A stretch of DNA of 64,000 bases. It comes from Aquipseudomonas guryensis (GTDB lineage Bacteria; Pseudomonadota; Gammaproteobacteria; Pseudomonadales; Pseudomonadaceae). The stretch spans positions 434,001 to 498,000 of the forward strand of contig NZ_JACJFN010000004.1 in assembly GCF_014164785.1 (NCBI RefSeq), in the 5' to 3' direction. The translations under genes were made by a program, and so were the position numbers. The notes beneath the pieces are model-generated. The model searched no databases. It was not told the DNA's origin and saw only the letters and a program-made list of their open reading frames with translations. Positions 42,421-50,898 of the stretch are shown here, in pieces (within the stretch, counting starts at the first letter, position 1; each line of letters opens with the position of its first letter).

Positions 42421-42969
42421 TCAGGCAAGTTGTTGCTCTTCGTCGCGCAGCTGACTGCTCAGTTGGTCGCAGCTCGCCGACCAGTCGGTTAGCCAGGCCG
42501 GCAGTTGCGGTGACTGCTCGGCCAGACCCAGCTCGCGAGCAAACTCCGCCGGTGATACGTTGCCCTTGGGGCCACGAAACAGGCCGCGCATGATGACCAC
42601 GCCGAGCACTCGTCCATCCTTGACGAAGCGGTGCTCGACGAAGCTCCACTTGGCATCCCAGCCCAGCATGCGGGTGTGGATCTCGAAGGCTTCAAACAGC
42701 CGTAACTCCCGACGAAACTTGCCCCACACATCGCCAACGATGGGCAGCGCCCGGTGGCGCAGGGCAACCCGATAGGCTCCGCTGCGCAGCACGTAATCCA
42801 TGCGCCCGACATCCGCGAGGGTGAAGTAGCGGCCATTGGTGACATGCCGGTTGAAGTCCAGATCCAGCGGCCACACCCCCAGCCTGATGACCGTGGTTGC
42901 CAGGCCTGGCACCGGACGGCGCCAGGGGCGGTGCAGCAACATCCAGATGAGACGGAACCAGAGATTCAT
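42421..42969 (-). CDS. Thioesterase family protein (hot-dog fold)
   Basis: 182 residues from ATG 42969. The segment PLDLDFNRHVTNGRYFTLADVGR (about 34-56) follows the hot-dog pattern D-x-N-x-H-x-x-N with an Asn/His core, as in the THEM6/Al-like acyl-thioesterase group; the N-terminus is hydrophobic and may act as an anchor. Probable acyl-CoA thioesterase, substrate unknown. Divergent from the GlxA-type regulator with about 105 bases between, so the regulator may control it. Confidence 0.75.
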   Translation of the reverse strand: MNLWFRLIWMLLHRPWRRPVPGLATTVIRLGVWPLDLDFNRHVTNGRYFTLADVGRMDYVLRSGAYRVALRHRALPIVGDVWGKFRRELRLFEAFEIHTRMLGWDAKWSFVEHRFVKDGRVLGVVIMRGLFRGPKGNVSPAEFARELGLAEQSPQLPAWLTDWSASCDQLSSQLRDEEQQLA

Positions 42970-43073
42970 GAAAAGGCACCTGCTTGAGTGAGGGCGCACT
43001 CTAGTCAGGCTCTTTGCGCTAAGGTAGGTGCAGAAATGACTTATTTCATGCGATATGTGCAATGGAGCCCTGT

Positions 43074-44045
43074 ATGCATGTGACGCTTCTGCTGGCCGAG
43101 CAGTGCTCTATTGCCAGTGCCAGCCTGGCGCTCGAGATACTGGATGCCGCCAACCGCTTTGCCGAAGCCGGCAAGCAACCGTTCAAGGTGGTTATCGCTT
43201 CTGCCGACGGTTGCCCAGTGGCGAGCCCGACCGGGCAAACATTGCAGGTGGATGCCGCGCTGGCCGAGGTCAGGCGAACCGATCTGGTGCTGATTCCGGG
43301 TTTTCTGTTTAGCCTGCGCGATGCCTTGCCGGCGCTGGCTCAGTACGCCCCCTGGCTGCGGCAGCAGCATGCCCAGGGCGCGTTTATCGCGGCGATGTGT
43401 ACGGCCAGCTTCATGCTTGCCGAGGCCGGCTTGCTCGATGACATGCCGGCAACCACCCATTGGGCCTTTGCCGACTTTTTCCGCCGCCGCTATCCGCAGG
43501 TGCTGCTGGATGAGCGGCGCATTCTCTGCGAAAGCGAACGCCTGATCAGCGGTGCTGGCGCCAGCGCGGCAATAGACCTGCTGCTGCACCTGATCCGCCG
43601 CTTCGCCTCGCTCGAACTGGCTCAGCAGTGCAGTCGCTATCTGCTGATCGACAATGTGCGCAGCGAGCAGTCCGTTTACGTGCTCTGGTCGATGCCCAAG
43701 CAGCATGGCGATGAGGCCATCCTGCGGGTACAGAACTGGATGGAGGCGCGCTTCGATCAGCCCTTCCAGATCGCCGAACTGGCCGAGCGCTTTGGCTTTG
43801 GTGAGCGCAATTTCAAGCGGCGTTTCCGCGAGGCAACGGGCTACACCGCGCTGGGTTACCTGCAGGCGCTGCGCCTGGAAAAAGCCAAGCACTTGCTGGA
43901 GACGACGCAGCTGAGCCTGGAAAGCATCACCGCCAGGGTGGGCTATGAAGACAGCAACTCGTTTCGTCGCTTGTTCCAGCAGCGTGTCGGCTCGTCGCCA
44001 GCGGCCTTTCGCAAGATGTTTGCGCAGCAGGCGGGTTGCCCCTGA
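43074..44045 (+). CDS. GlxA-family transcriptional regulator (DJ-1/PfpI domain plus AraC HTH)
   Basis: 323 residues from ATG 43074 with GGAG seven bases upstream. The N-terminal 180 residues form a DJ-1/PfpI glutamine-amidotransferase-like domain; its nucleophile-elbow position reads AAMCTASFMLAEAG with Cys present. The C-terminus is an AraC-type pair of HTH units (AELAERFGFGERNFKRRFRE; VGYEDSNSFRRLFQQ). GlxA-type regulators respond to amine-related metabolites such as arginine, carnitine or betaine; the ligand here is unknown. Divergent from the thioesterase gene. Confidence 0.87.
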   Translation: MHVTLLLAEQCSIASASLALEILDAANRFAEAGKQPFKVVIASADGCPVASPTGQTLQVDAALAEVRRTDLVLIPGFLFSLRDALPALAQYAPWLRQQHAQGAFIAAMCTASFMLAEAGLLDDMPATTHWAFADFFRRRYPQVLLDERRILCESERLISGAGASAAIDLLLHLIRRFASLELAQQCSRYLLIDNVRSEQSVYVLWSMPKQHGDEAILRVQNWMEARFDQPFQIAELAERFGFGERNFKRRFREATGYTALGYLQALRLEKAKHLLETTQLSLESITARVGYEDSNSFRRLFQQRVGSSPAAFRKMFAQQAGCP

Positions 44046-44067
44046 GAGCCTGTTTACGATCTTTCCA
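44045..44067. repeat. Isolated copy of the MITE-like terminal repeat
   Basis: AGAGCCTGTTTACGATCTTT matches the terminal repeat of the 22979-23177 element (reverse complement of its right end begins AGAACCTGTTTACGATCTT). No second end is visible before copS; the rest of the 44046-44175 gap holds nothing else I recognise. Confidence 0.55.
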
Positions 44068-44175
44068 TCAAGACGCACTTGCGGCTGGGGGCATCAGTGC
44101 CGATGCAGCTGACGGCAGCTTGTATGCTGCGGTCGTTGGGTTTGCAGCACCCGAGCGCTGCAGAGCGGGCGAAGC

Positions 44176-45516
44176 CTATGCCTGGCCGGGAAACTCCAGG
44201 ATAAAGCGCGTCCAGCCCTCGGCTGACTCGCAGCGGATCTCGCCGCCATGGGCGCGGACGATGGAGCGGGTGATGGCCAGGCCGAGGCCGGCGTGCTCGG
44301 CATTGCCTTCGCGGCGGGCCGGGTCGGCGCGGTAGAAACGGTCGAACAGGCGCTCGCGCAGCGCGGCCGGAATCTCCGGACCCAGGTTGGCCACTTCGAT
44401 GCGTACGCTGGCGCCCGAGCTGGCCGTGTTCAGGTGCAGCTCGCCGCCGCTGGGGGTGAAGCGCAGGGCGTTGTCGATCAGGTTGCTCAGGGCGCGGCGC
44501 AGCAAACCGCGATCGGCGCTGAGCGTGGTCTGGCCGGTGACCCGCAGGGTGACCCCGGCATCCTCGGCCAGCGGGGAGAAATACTCGGCCAGGGCGGCCA
44601 GCTCAGCGCCCAGTTCCAGGCTTTCCCGCTGGGTCTGCAGCAGGCCGTGTTCGGCTTTGGCCAGCAGGAGCATGTCGCCGACCATCTGCGCCAGGTGCTG
44701 CAGCTCCTCCAGGTTGGAGTGCAGCGCTTCCTGGTAGTCCTCCAGCTCCCGGGGCTGGCTGAGGATCACCTGGGTCTGGGTCAGCAGGTTGGACAGCGGC
44801 GTGCGCAGCTCGTGGGCGATATCGGCGGAGAAGGCCGAGAGGCGGGCGAAGGCATCTTCCAGGCGCGCCAGCATGGCGTTGAAGGCCTGCGCCAGTTCGC
44901 CCAGTTCGGCGGGCAGGCCCTGGGTCGGCAGGCGGGTGGTCAGCGAACTGGCGCTGATTTGCTGCGCCACGGCGGTCATGTTGCGCAGCGGGCGCAGGCC
45001 ACGGCGCGCGACCCAGGCGCCGAGCAGGGCGGTGGCCAGGGCCGAGAGGCCGACGCAGAGCCAGATCAGCCGTTGCATCTGCTGCAGGAAATGCTGGTGG
45101 TGGGTGATGTCGAGTAGCAGGCTCAGGCGCATACCGTTGGGCAAAGGCTTTTCCATCACCCGGTAGTCGGTGTCGCCGTTGCGCCAGCGTCGCAGTTCCT
45201 GCATGGAAATCGACAGTTCCTCGAGTTGCGGCAGGCTGCTGAACCACAGCTGGCCGTCGCGGGTTTCGACGCGCAGGGCCAGTTCCGGGTGGCGTTGCAG
45301 TTCCTGCAGCACGGCGGGACGGCGGCTGGCCAGGGTGGCGGGGTCATCGGCGCCGTTAAGGATGTCAGCGAATACGGTCAGTTTGCCTTGCAGCAGTTGC
45401 CGGTCCAGGTCGATGAAGTGCAGGGCGCTGGCCTGGCTGAACAGGCTGCCGGCGATCAGTGCTACCGCTGCGGCGCAGGCGGCGAACAGCAGGGCCAGGC
45501 GATTGGCGAGGGACAT
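44176..45516 (-). CDS. copS: Copper-responsive sensor histidine kinase CopS/CusS type
   Basis: 446 residues from ATG 45516. Two membrane spans (about 7-29 and 145-167) flank a periplasmic sensor of about 115 residues. HAMP, HisKA with FSADIAHELRTPLSNLL, and HATPase motifs (NLIDNALRF, GLGLAI) follow. The sequence is of the heavy-metal sensor kinase family. Its start overlaps the copR stop by one base (ATGA-type coupling). Divergent from the cupredoxin-copA-copB genes it should control. CopS in P. aeruginosa senses periplasmic copper. Confidence 0.93.
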   Translation of the reverse strand: MSLANRLALLFAACAAAVALIAGSLFSQASALHFIDLDRQLLQGKLTVFADILNGADDPATLASRRPAVLQELQRHPELALRVETRDGQLWFSSLPQLEELSISMQELRRWRNGDTDYRVMEKPLPNGMRLSLLLDITHHQHFLQQMQRLIWLCVGLSALATALLGAWVARRGLRPLRNMTAVAQQISASSLTTRLPTQGLPAELGELAQAFNAMLARLEDAFARLSAFSADIAHELRTPLSNLLTQTQVILSQPRELEDYQEALHSNLEELQHLAQMVGDMLLLAKAEHGLLQTQRESLELGAELAALAEYFSPLAEDAGVTLRVTGQTTLSADRGLLRRALSNLIDNALRFTPSGGELHLNTASSGASVRIEVANLGPEIPAALRERLFDRFYRADPARREGNAEHAGLGLAITRSIVRAHGGEIRCESAEGWTRFILEFPGQA

Positions 45517-46193
45517 CAGCGCCGCGCCTCCAGCACATAGCCCATGCCGCGCACGGTGTGGATCAGCGGCTGGGCGAAGCCGTCGTCGACCTTGGCGCGC
45601 AGGCGGCGGATGGCGACTTCGATGACATTGGTGTCGCTGTCGAAATTCATGTCCCACACCTGCGAGGCGATCAGTGACTTGGGCAGTACTTCACCCTGGC
45701 GGCGCAGCAGCAGTTCGAGCAGGGCGAATTCCTTGGCGGTCAGCTCGATACGCTGGCCGGCGCGTTCGGCGCGGCGGCGCAGCAGATCGAGGGACAGGTC
45801 GGCCAGTTGCAGCAGGGTGTCCTGCGCCACGCCGTTGCTGCGCCGTAGCAGGGTGCGCACGCGAGCCAGCAGCTCGGTGAAGGCGAAGGGCTTGACCAGG
45901 TAATCGTCGGCTCCGGCCTCCAGGCCGCGCACGCGGTCCTCAACTGCGTCCCTGGCAGTAAGAAACAGCACCGGGGTTTCCAGGCCGGCGCTGCGCACGC
46001 TACGCAGGATCTGCCAGCCGTCGCGGCCGGGTAGCATCACGTCGAGAATCAGCAGGTCATGCTCGCCGGACAGCGCCAGCAGTTCGCCGCTGCTGCCGTC
46101 GGTGGCCAGTTCGACGCTGAAACCGGCCTCGGCGAGGCCCTGGCGCAGGTACTGGCCGGTCTTGGGTTCGTCTTCGACTATCAGCAATTTCAT
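45516..46193 (-). CDS. copR: Copper response regulator CopR/CusR type
   Basis: 225 residues. The receiver domain has acidic pair EDE near the start, phospho-Asp in LILDVMLPGRDGW and Lys in LVKPFAF. The OmpR-type winged helix ends VRGMGYVLEARR. First gene of the copRS operon and transcribed away from the copper genes; the 160-base gap holds a cop-box sequence (46270-46284). Under copper excess it is expected to activate the divergent operon and its own gene. Confidence 0.95.
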   Translation of the reverse strand: MKLLIVEDEPKTGQYLRQGLAEAGFSVELATDGSSGELLALSGEHDLLILDVMLPGRDGWQILRSVRSAGLETPVLFLTARDAVEDRVRGLEAGADDYLVKPFAFTELLARVRTLLRRSNGVAQDTLLQLADLSLDLLRRRAERAGQRIELTAKEFALLELLLRRQGEVLPKSLIASQVWDMNFDSDTNVIEVAIRRLRAKVDDGFAQPLIHTVRGMGYVLEARR

Positions 46194-46269
46194 CTGGGGC
46201 TCACAGCCTGGGCTCGCGCGGGGTGGATGCCGGCTTTATACGCCAGGCGAGGGCGGTCATGGGCAAAGC

Positions 46270-46284
46270 TGACAAAGTTGTAAT
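46270..46284. promoter_or_regulatory. Cop box, probable CopR operator
   Basis: TGACAAAGTTGTAAT resembles the heavy-metal response-regulator site (TGACA-N5-GTAAT type) known upstream of Pseudomonas cop genes. It lies 70 bases before the cupredoxin gene and 77 from the divergent copR. Confidence 0.7.
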
Positions 46285-46353
46285 CTTCGCGTCAGCTTAG
46301 CGCCAGTTGGCAGCGCCTAAAGTGGGGCATCTTCCATTCTTGGAGCCACACTC

Positions 46354-46884
46354 ATGTCCGTTCGTATTCTTCTGCCGCTGCTTTGCGCCATCAGCCTGCC
46401 TGCCCTCGCCGAACCCGGTCATTTCGCCTTTGGTGAGCCGGCGAAAGCGGCCGAGGCCGACCGCACCGTGGAAATCGTGCTTGGCGATATGTACTACGAG
46501 CCGGCCTCTGTACAGGTCAAGGCCGGCGAGACCGTGCGTTTCGTGTTGAAGAACGACGGCGCGCTGCTGCACGAGTTCAGCCTGGGCGATGCGGCCATGC
46601 ACGCCGAGCATCAGAAGCACATGCTGATGATGCAGCAGATGGGCATGCTCACCCCGACCGGCCTGCAGCAGGACATGAGCAAGATGGACCATAGCCAGCA
46701 CGACATGAGCGGCATGCAGCACGGCAAGATGGCCCACGACGACCCGAATACGGTGATGCTCGAACCGGGCCAGAGCGCCGAGCTGACCTGGACCTTCAGC
46801 CAGAGCACCGGCCTGGAGTTCGCCTGCAACATCCCCGGCCATTACCAGGCGGGCATGGTCGGTAACGTTGAGGTGCAGCCGTGA
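46354..46884 (+). CDS. Periplasmic cupredoxin with Met/His-rich insert
   Basis: 176 residues, with a signal peptide ending at about residue 19 (LPALAEPG). A plastocyanin-like fold: the strand FVLKNDGALLHEF carries the first His ligand, and CNIPGHYQAGM near the end carries Cys, His and Met ligands. Between them lies an insert of about 40 residues rich in Met and His (MLMMQQMGM, MDHSQHDMSGMQHGKM), a likely extra copper-binding region. It is first in a copper operon and overlaps copA by 4 bases. Probably a periplasmic copper carrier or buffer. Confidence 0.88.
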   Translation: MSVRILLPLLCAISLPALAEPGHFAFGEPAKAAEADRTVEIVLGDMYYEPASVQVKAGETVRFVLKNDGALLHEFSLGDAAMHAEHQKHMLMMQQMGMLTPTGLQQDMSKMDHSQHDMSGMQHGKMAHDDPNTVMLEPGQSAELTWTFSQSTGLEFACNIPGHYQAGMVGNVEVQP

Positions 46885-48659
46885 AGCGTCTGTTACTCGC
46901 CGCCGGGCTGCTGGGCCTGAGCCTGGCCGCCCAGGCCGGTCGTTATGAGCTGGTGATCGACGAGGGCCAGGTGCGCTTCAGTGATGGCGTGCGTCCGGCG
47001 CTGACCGTCAATGGGCAGAGCCCGGCGCCAGAGCTGCGCTTCGAGGAAGGCGAGGCGGTGGAGATCGCCGTCACCAACAAACTGGATCGCATGACCGCGC
47101 TGCACTGGCACGGCATCATCCTGCCCTATACCCAGGACGGCGTGCCGGGCATCAGCTTCCCCGGCATCCAGCCGGGTGAGACCTTTACCTATCGCTTTAC
47201 GGTCAACCAGTCCGGTACCTACTGGTACCACGCCCATGCCGACTTCCAGGAGCAGGAGGGCATCTACGGGCCGCTGATCATCGAGCCCAAGGGTCGCGAG
47301 CCGTACCGCTACGACCGCGAATACACGGTGCTGCTGTTCGACTGGCAGGACGAGAAACCGGAGCGCACCCTGGCCAACCTGAAGAAGCAGGCCGATTACT
47401 ACAACGACCAACAGCCGACCCTCGGCGACCTATTCCGTGACGCCAAGCGCGACGGCTGGAGCGCGGCGCTCAAGGATCGCTGGGACTGGGGCAACATGCG
47501 CATGGCCAAGACCGACATCGCCGATGTCAGCGGTTTCCGCTTCCTGGTCAATGGCCGCGACACCGAGCAGAACTGGACCGCGCTGTTCAAGCCGGGCGAG
47601 CGCGTGCGCCTGCGCATCATCAACGGCTCGGGCATGAGCTACTTCGACCTGCGCATCCCCGGCCTGGCCATGACCGTGGTGCAGGCCGACGGCAACGATG
47701 TGCAGCCGGTGACTGTCGATCAGCTGCGTATTGCCGTGGCGGAAACTTACGACGTGATTGTCCAGCCCAAGGAAGACAAGGCCTACACCCTGTTCGCCGA
47801 GTCCATGGACCGCCGTGGCTATGCTCGTGCCACCCTGGCGCCGCGGGCCGGCATGCAGGCCGAGGTGCCCGAGCTGCGGGCGCCACGCCTGCTGACTATG
47901 GCCGATATGGGCATGGCCCACGCCGGGATGGACCATGGCGGTATGGATCATGGCGCGATGGCTGATGGCGAGATGGCTGGTATGGATCATTCGGCCATGC
48001 AGGGCATGGACCATTCGAACATGGCGGGGATGGATCACTCGGCGATGGCCGGGATGGATCATTCACAGATGGCCGGCATGGACCCTGGCGCGATGAGTCA
48101 CGCGGCCATGGGGCAGGCGAACAACCCGGACTACGCCGCCGGCAGCGGCATCGCCCCCGAACCGGTGGAGGGCGGGCGGGTGCTGGTTTACGGCGATCTC
48201 AAGGCCATGCGCCCGGCCGCCGGCTATCGGGCGCCGGACCGCACCATCGAGCTGCAGCTGACCGGCAACATGGAGCGCTACTTCTGGTCGTTCAACGGGG
48301 TGAAATACTCCGAGGCCGAGCCGATCCGCCTCAAGTACGGCGAGCGCGTGCGCTTTCGCTTCGTCAACCAGACCATGATGAACCACCCCATGCACCTGCA
48401 CGGCATGTGGATGCAGCTGGACAAGGGCAACGGTCAGTTCAACCCGCTCAAGCACGTGGTCAACGTGGCGCCGGGGCAGACCCTGGAAGTGGACGTGCCG
48501 GTTGATGCCATGGGCGAGTGGGCCTTCCACTGTCACCTGATCTACCACATGGGCAGCGGCATGTTCCGCAAGATCGTGGTCGAGGCGGCCGACGGCAGCA
48601 CCCAGCCGTTCTACAGCGAGCAGCCTGCGGCCAAGGAGAGTGAACATGCGCATCATTAA
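46881..48659 (+). CDS. copA: Copper-resistance multicopper oxidase CopA
   Basis: 592 residues from GTG 46881. A short export signal precedes three cupredoxin domains with copper motifs HWHG (about 73-76), WYHAHADF, HPMHLHG and HCHLIYHMGSGMF, all four type 1-3 copper segments. A Met/His-rich linker of MDH repeats (about 340-410) contains roughly ten copies, as in P. syringae CopA. The usual twin-arginine motif is not obvious in MKRLLLAAGLLG, so the export route is uncertain. It oxidises or sequesters Cu(I) in the periplasm. Confidence 0.93.
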   Translation: MKRLLLAAGLLGLSLAAQAGRYELVIDEGQVRFSDGVRPALTVNGQSPAPELRFEEGEAVEIAVTNKLDRMTALHWHGIILPYTQDGVPGISFPGIQPGETFTYRFTVNQSGTYWYHAHADFQEQEGIYGPLIIEPKGREPYRYDREYTVLLFDWQDEKPERTLANLKKQADYYNDQQPTLGDLFRDAKRDGWSAALKDRWDWGNMRMAKTDIADVSGFRFLVNGRDTEQNWTALFKPGERVRLRIINGSGMSYFDLRIPGLAMTVVQADGNDVQPVTVDQLRIAVAETYDVIVQPKEDKAYTLFAESMDRRGYARATLAPRAGMQAEVPELRAPRLLTMADMGMAHAGMDHGGMDHGAMADGEMAGMDHSAMQGMDHSNMAGMDHSAMAGMDHSQMAGMDPGAMSHAAMGQANNPDYAAGSGIAPEPVEGGRVLVYGDLKAMRPAAGYRAPDRTIELQLTGNMERYFWSFNGVKYSEAEPIRLKYGERVRFRFVNQTMMNHPMHLHGMWMQLDKGNGQFNPLKHVVNVAPGQTLEVDVPVDAMGEWAFHCHLIYHMGSGMFRKIVVEAADGSTQPFYSEQPAAKESEHAHH

Positions 48660-49350
48660 TTTGCTACCTGCCATGCTGCTGGCCACCCCGGCACTAGCCA
48701 TGGAGCCGCACATGGACGCTATGCCGGTGGCCAAGCTGGCCGTGGATCACCTGGAACAGCGCTTCGATGGCGACGACCAGGCCCTGGCCTGGGAGCTGGA
48801 GGCCACCTACGGCAACGACCTGCACAAGGCGGTGCTGAAAAGCAGCGGCGAGCGCGCCGACGGCGGGCCGACTGAGTCCAGCGAGACCCAGCTGTTGTAT
48901 CGGCGCATGGCCAGCGAGTTCTTCGACTGGCAGGCCGGCGTGCGCCATGACGATCAGCCGGGGCCGCAGCGCAGCTATGCGGTGCTCGGTGTGAATGGTC
49001 TGGCGCCGCAGTGGGTCGAGCTGGATGCCAATCTGTTCGTCAGCGAACGCGGCGACCCGTCGCTGCGGGTCGAGGCCGAGTACGAACTGCTGCTGACCCA
49101 GCGCTGGGTGCTGGAACCCAAGCTGGAGTATGACCTGGCCCTGGCCGACGACCGTGATCTGGGCGTCGGCGCCGGTGGCAGCACCCTGGAGGCCGGGCTG
49201 CGCCTGAATTACCGGATCAGCCCGCAATTCTCGCCTTATGTCGGCTATGTCTGGGAGAAGACCTACGGCCGCAGCGGCGATTGGCTGCGCGACGAAGGCG
49301 AGCACGACGAGGAGGGCGCCTGGGTGCTGGGACTGAAGTTCTGGTTGTGA
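48646..49350 (+). CDS. copB: Copper-resistance outer-membrane protein CopB
   Basis: 234 residues from ATG 48646 with AAGGAGAG upstream; it overlaps the copA end. A signal peptide ends near residue 20 (PALAMEP). The mature part is a beta-barrel of the CopB family (AVLGVNGLAPQWVELDANLF, FSPYVGYVWEKTYG) and ends in a C-terminal aromatic LGLKFWL typical of outer-membrane proteins. The Met/His-rich N-terminal repeat of P. syringae CopB is almost absent (only MEPHMDAMP), so copper binding may rest with CopA and the cupredoxin. Confidence 0.92.
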   Translation: MRIINLLPAMLLATPALAMEPHMDAMPVAKLAVDHLEQRFDGDDQALAWELEATYGNDLHKAVLKSSGERADGGPTESSETQLLYRRMASEFFDWQAGVRHDDQPGPQRSYAVLGVNGLAPQWVELDANLFVSERGDPSLRVEAEYELLLTQRWVLEPKLEYDLALADDRDLGVGAGGSTLEAGLRLNYRISPQFSPYVGYVWEKTYGRSGDWLRDEGEHDEEGAWVLGLKFWL

Positions 49351-49354
49351 ATCA

Positions 49355-49380
49355 CCCCTCTCCCACTTGTGGGAGAGGGG
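49355..49380. repeat. Hairpin repeat after copB
   Basis: CCCCTCTCCCAC / GTGGGAGAGGGG perfect 12-bp arms with a 2-base loop, followed by a related GGGGGAGAGGGTGG. This is a common dispersed intergenic repeat; it may also terminate copB transcription. Confidence 0.7.
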
Positions 49381-49502
49381 CCGGGGGAGAGGGTGGTGGG
49401 CAATTTACCCTATCCCAGCCCTCGGCTCTGGCTTCCTGCTTCACTCTACCTCCTGCATCCATGCAGTCGTCTCCCGTGAAGGGGCGAGGGGCAGCCAGTC
49501 TT

Positions 49503-49562
49503 GTAGCCCGGATGCAATCCGGGGGGCGGAGTGGCCTGCTTCCCGGATTGCATCCGGGCTAC
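49503..49562. repeat. REPIN: two REP copies in inverted orientation
   Basis: 21-bp arms 49503-49523 and 49542-49562 are perfect reverse complements (core TAGCCCGGATGCAATCCGGG). The single unit recurs in degenerate form at 50494-50513. REP doublets of this sequence class are normally spread by RAYT transposases; none is in the window. Confidence 0.9.
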
Positions 49563-49628
49563 GGGTGACAAGAGAGCTTTGGGCATGGGGTACAATGCCC
49601 GCCGTTTTCCGCTTTCCAGGCCGTCGCC

Positions 49629-50459
49629 ATGCAACATCCCGCCGAACACTCGCCGCTGGGCAAATCCAGCGAATACCTTTCCAGCTACGCTCCCGAGCTG
49701 TTGTTTCCCATTCCGCGCGCTACCAAGTGGGCCGAACTGGGGCTGACGGCCAGCACCTTGCCGTATCAGGGCGTGGACTACTGGAATTGCTACGAACTGT
49801 CCTGGCTGCTGCCTTCTGGCAAGCCGGTGGTGGCCATCGGCGAGTTCGCCATCCCGGCCGACTCGCCGAATATCATCGAGTCCAAGTCGTTCAAGCTCTA
49901 CCTCAATTCGCTGAACCAGAGTACCTATGCCAGTCAAACCGAGGTCGAGCAGGTGCTGGCTCGTGATTTGTCCGCCTGCGCCGCTGCGCCGGTGACGGTG
50001 CGGGTGCGCAGCCTGGATGCGGTGGCCGCCGAGGGCGTGGCTGTTCTGCCGGGCCGCTGCATCGACGAGCTGGAAATTGCGGTCAGCGACTATGCCCATC
50101 CGCGGCCCGAGCTGCTGCGCTGCGCTGCGGGCGAGATCGTTGAGGAAACCCTGTATAGCCACCTGCTCAAGTCCAACTGCCCGGTCACCGGCCAGCCCGA
50201 CTGGGGCACGCTGGTGGTCGAGTACCATGGCCCGCGCTTGGATGCCGCCAGCCTGCTGGCCTACGTGGTGAGCTTCCGTCAGCACCAGGACTTCCACGAG
50301 CAATGTGTGGAGCGGGTATTCCTCGATCTGCAGCGCCTGCTGCAGCCGCAGCATCTGACGGTGTATGCACGCTACGTGCGCCGTGGTGGGCTGGACATCA
50401 ACCCGTATCGCAGCACGGCGCCGATCAGCCCGGACAACCGGCGGCTGGTGCGCCAGTAA
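49629..50459 (+). CDS. queF: NADPH-dependent 7-cyano-7-deazaguanine reductase QueF
   Basis: 276 residues, the long two-domain type. The N-terminal QueF motif FAIPADSPNIIESKSFKLYLNS is visible in parts around 73-95 (E84SKSFK89). The catalytic C184 and D191 lie in SNCPVTGQPDW. It reduces preQ0 to preQ1 in queuosine synthesis. TACAAT at 49591-49596 may be its -10 element. A terminator follows. Confidence 0.96.
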   Translation: MQHPAEHSPLGKSSEYLSSYAPELLFPIPRATKWAELGLTASTLPYQGVDYWNCYELSWLLPSGKPVVAIGEFAIPADSPNIIESKSFKLYLNSLNQSTYASQTEVEQVLARDLSACAAAPVTVRVRSLDAVAAEGVAVLPGRCIDELEIAVSDYAHPRPELLRCAAGEIVEETLYSHLLKSNCPVTGQPDWGTLVVEYHGPRLDAASLLAYVVSFRQHQDFHEQCVERVFLDLQRLLQPQHLTVYARYVRRGGLDINPYRSTAPISPDNRRLVRQ

Positions 50460-50461
50460 GC

Positions 50462-50489
50462 AAAAAGCCCGCGTGATGCGGGCTTTTTT
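50462..50489 (+). terminator. Terminator after queF
   Basis: AAAAAGCCCGC-gtgat-GCGGGCTTTTTT hairpin with T-run directly after the queF stop. Confidence 0.92.
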
Positions 50490-50493
50490 GTAC

Positions 50494-50513
50494 TAGCCCG
50501 GAGCAATCCCGGG
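50494..50513. repeat. Degenerate REP unit
   Basis: TAGCCCGGAGCAATCCCGGG resembles the REP arm at 49503-49523 with small changes; single copy between the terminator and the DUF4404 gene end. Confidence 0.55.
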
Positions 50514-50520
50514 AGGCGTC

Positions 50521-50784
50521 TCAGATCCCCATATTGGCCAGGCTCTGCAGGATATTGCGCAGGGTGCCGGCGAGGGTCGGGTGCTGGCTTTCAAAGCGTT
50601 CCACGGCCAGGTTGACGCCGTCGACCAGGCTGGCATCCGGAGCACTGGCCAGCTCCTTGGCCAGTTTCAGGTCGATCTCCTGCATCAGTTCGAGCAGGGC
50701 GGCGCGGTCGTTTACGTCCAGCGGAATATCGGTGGCGAGCTCGTCGCGTAGTTGCTGAAGGTGTTGCTGCAGGCGTTCGGGCAT
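50521..50784 (-). CDS. DUF4404 family protein
   Basis: 87 residues, small, acidic and all-helical (LQQHLQQLRDELATD, LLELMQEIDLKLAKEL, ILQSLANMGI). GGAGAG lies seven bases upstream of the ATG. The shape and ending fit the DUF4404 family of Pseudomonas; function unknown. Probably cytoplasmic and monocistronic. Confidence 0.8.
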   Translation of the reverse strand: MPERLQQHLQQLRDELATDIPLDVNDRAALLELMQEIDLKLAKELASAPDASLVDGVNLAVERFESQHPTLAGTLRNILQSLANMGI

Positions 50785-50898
50785 GGTTTCTCTCCTTTAA
50801 GACATCAAAGTGGACCCTCACCCGACAGCAAAGATCCGTCCCTTTGTTTAAAGGTTAATCCAGCTCGCGCGCTCTTGCCTGATCGAGATCAAAAGCGC

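Noticed and set aside
47930..48110. Short direct repeats resembling a repeat array
   Set aside because: They encode the MDH repeats of CopA in frame; no CRISPR-type spacer structure.
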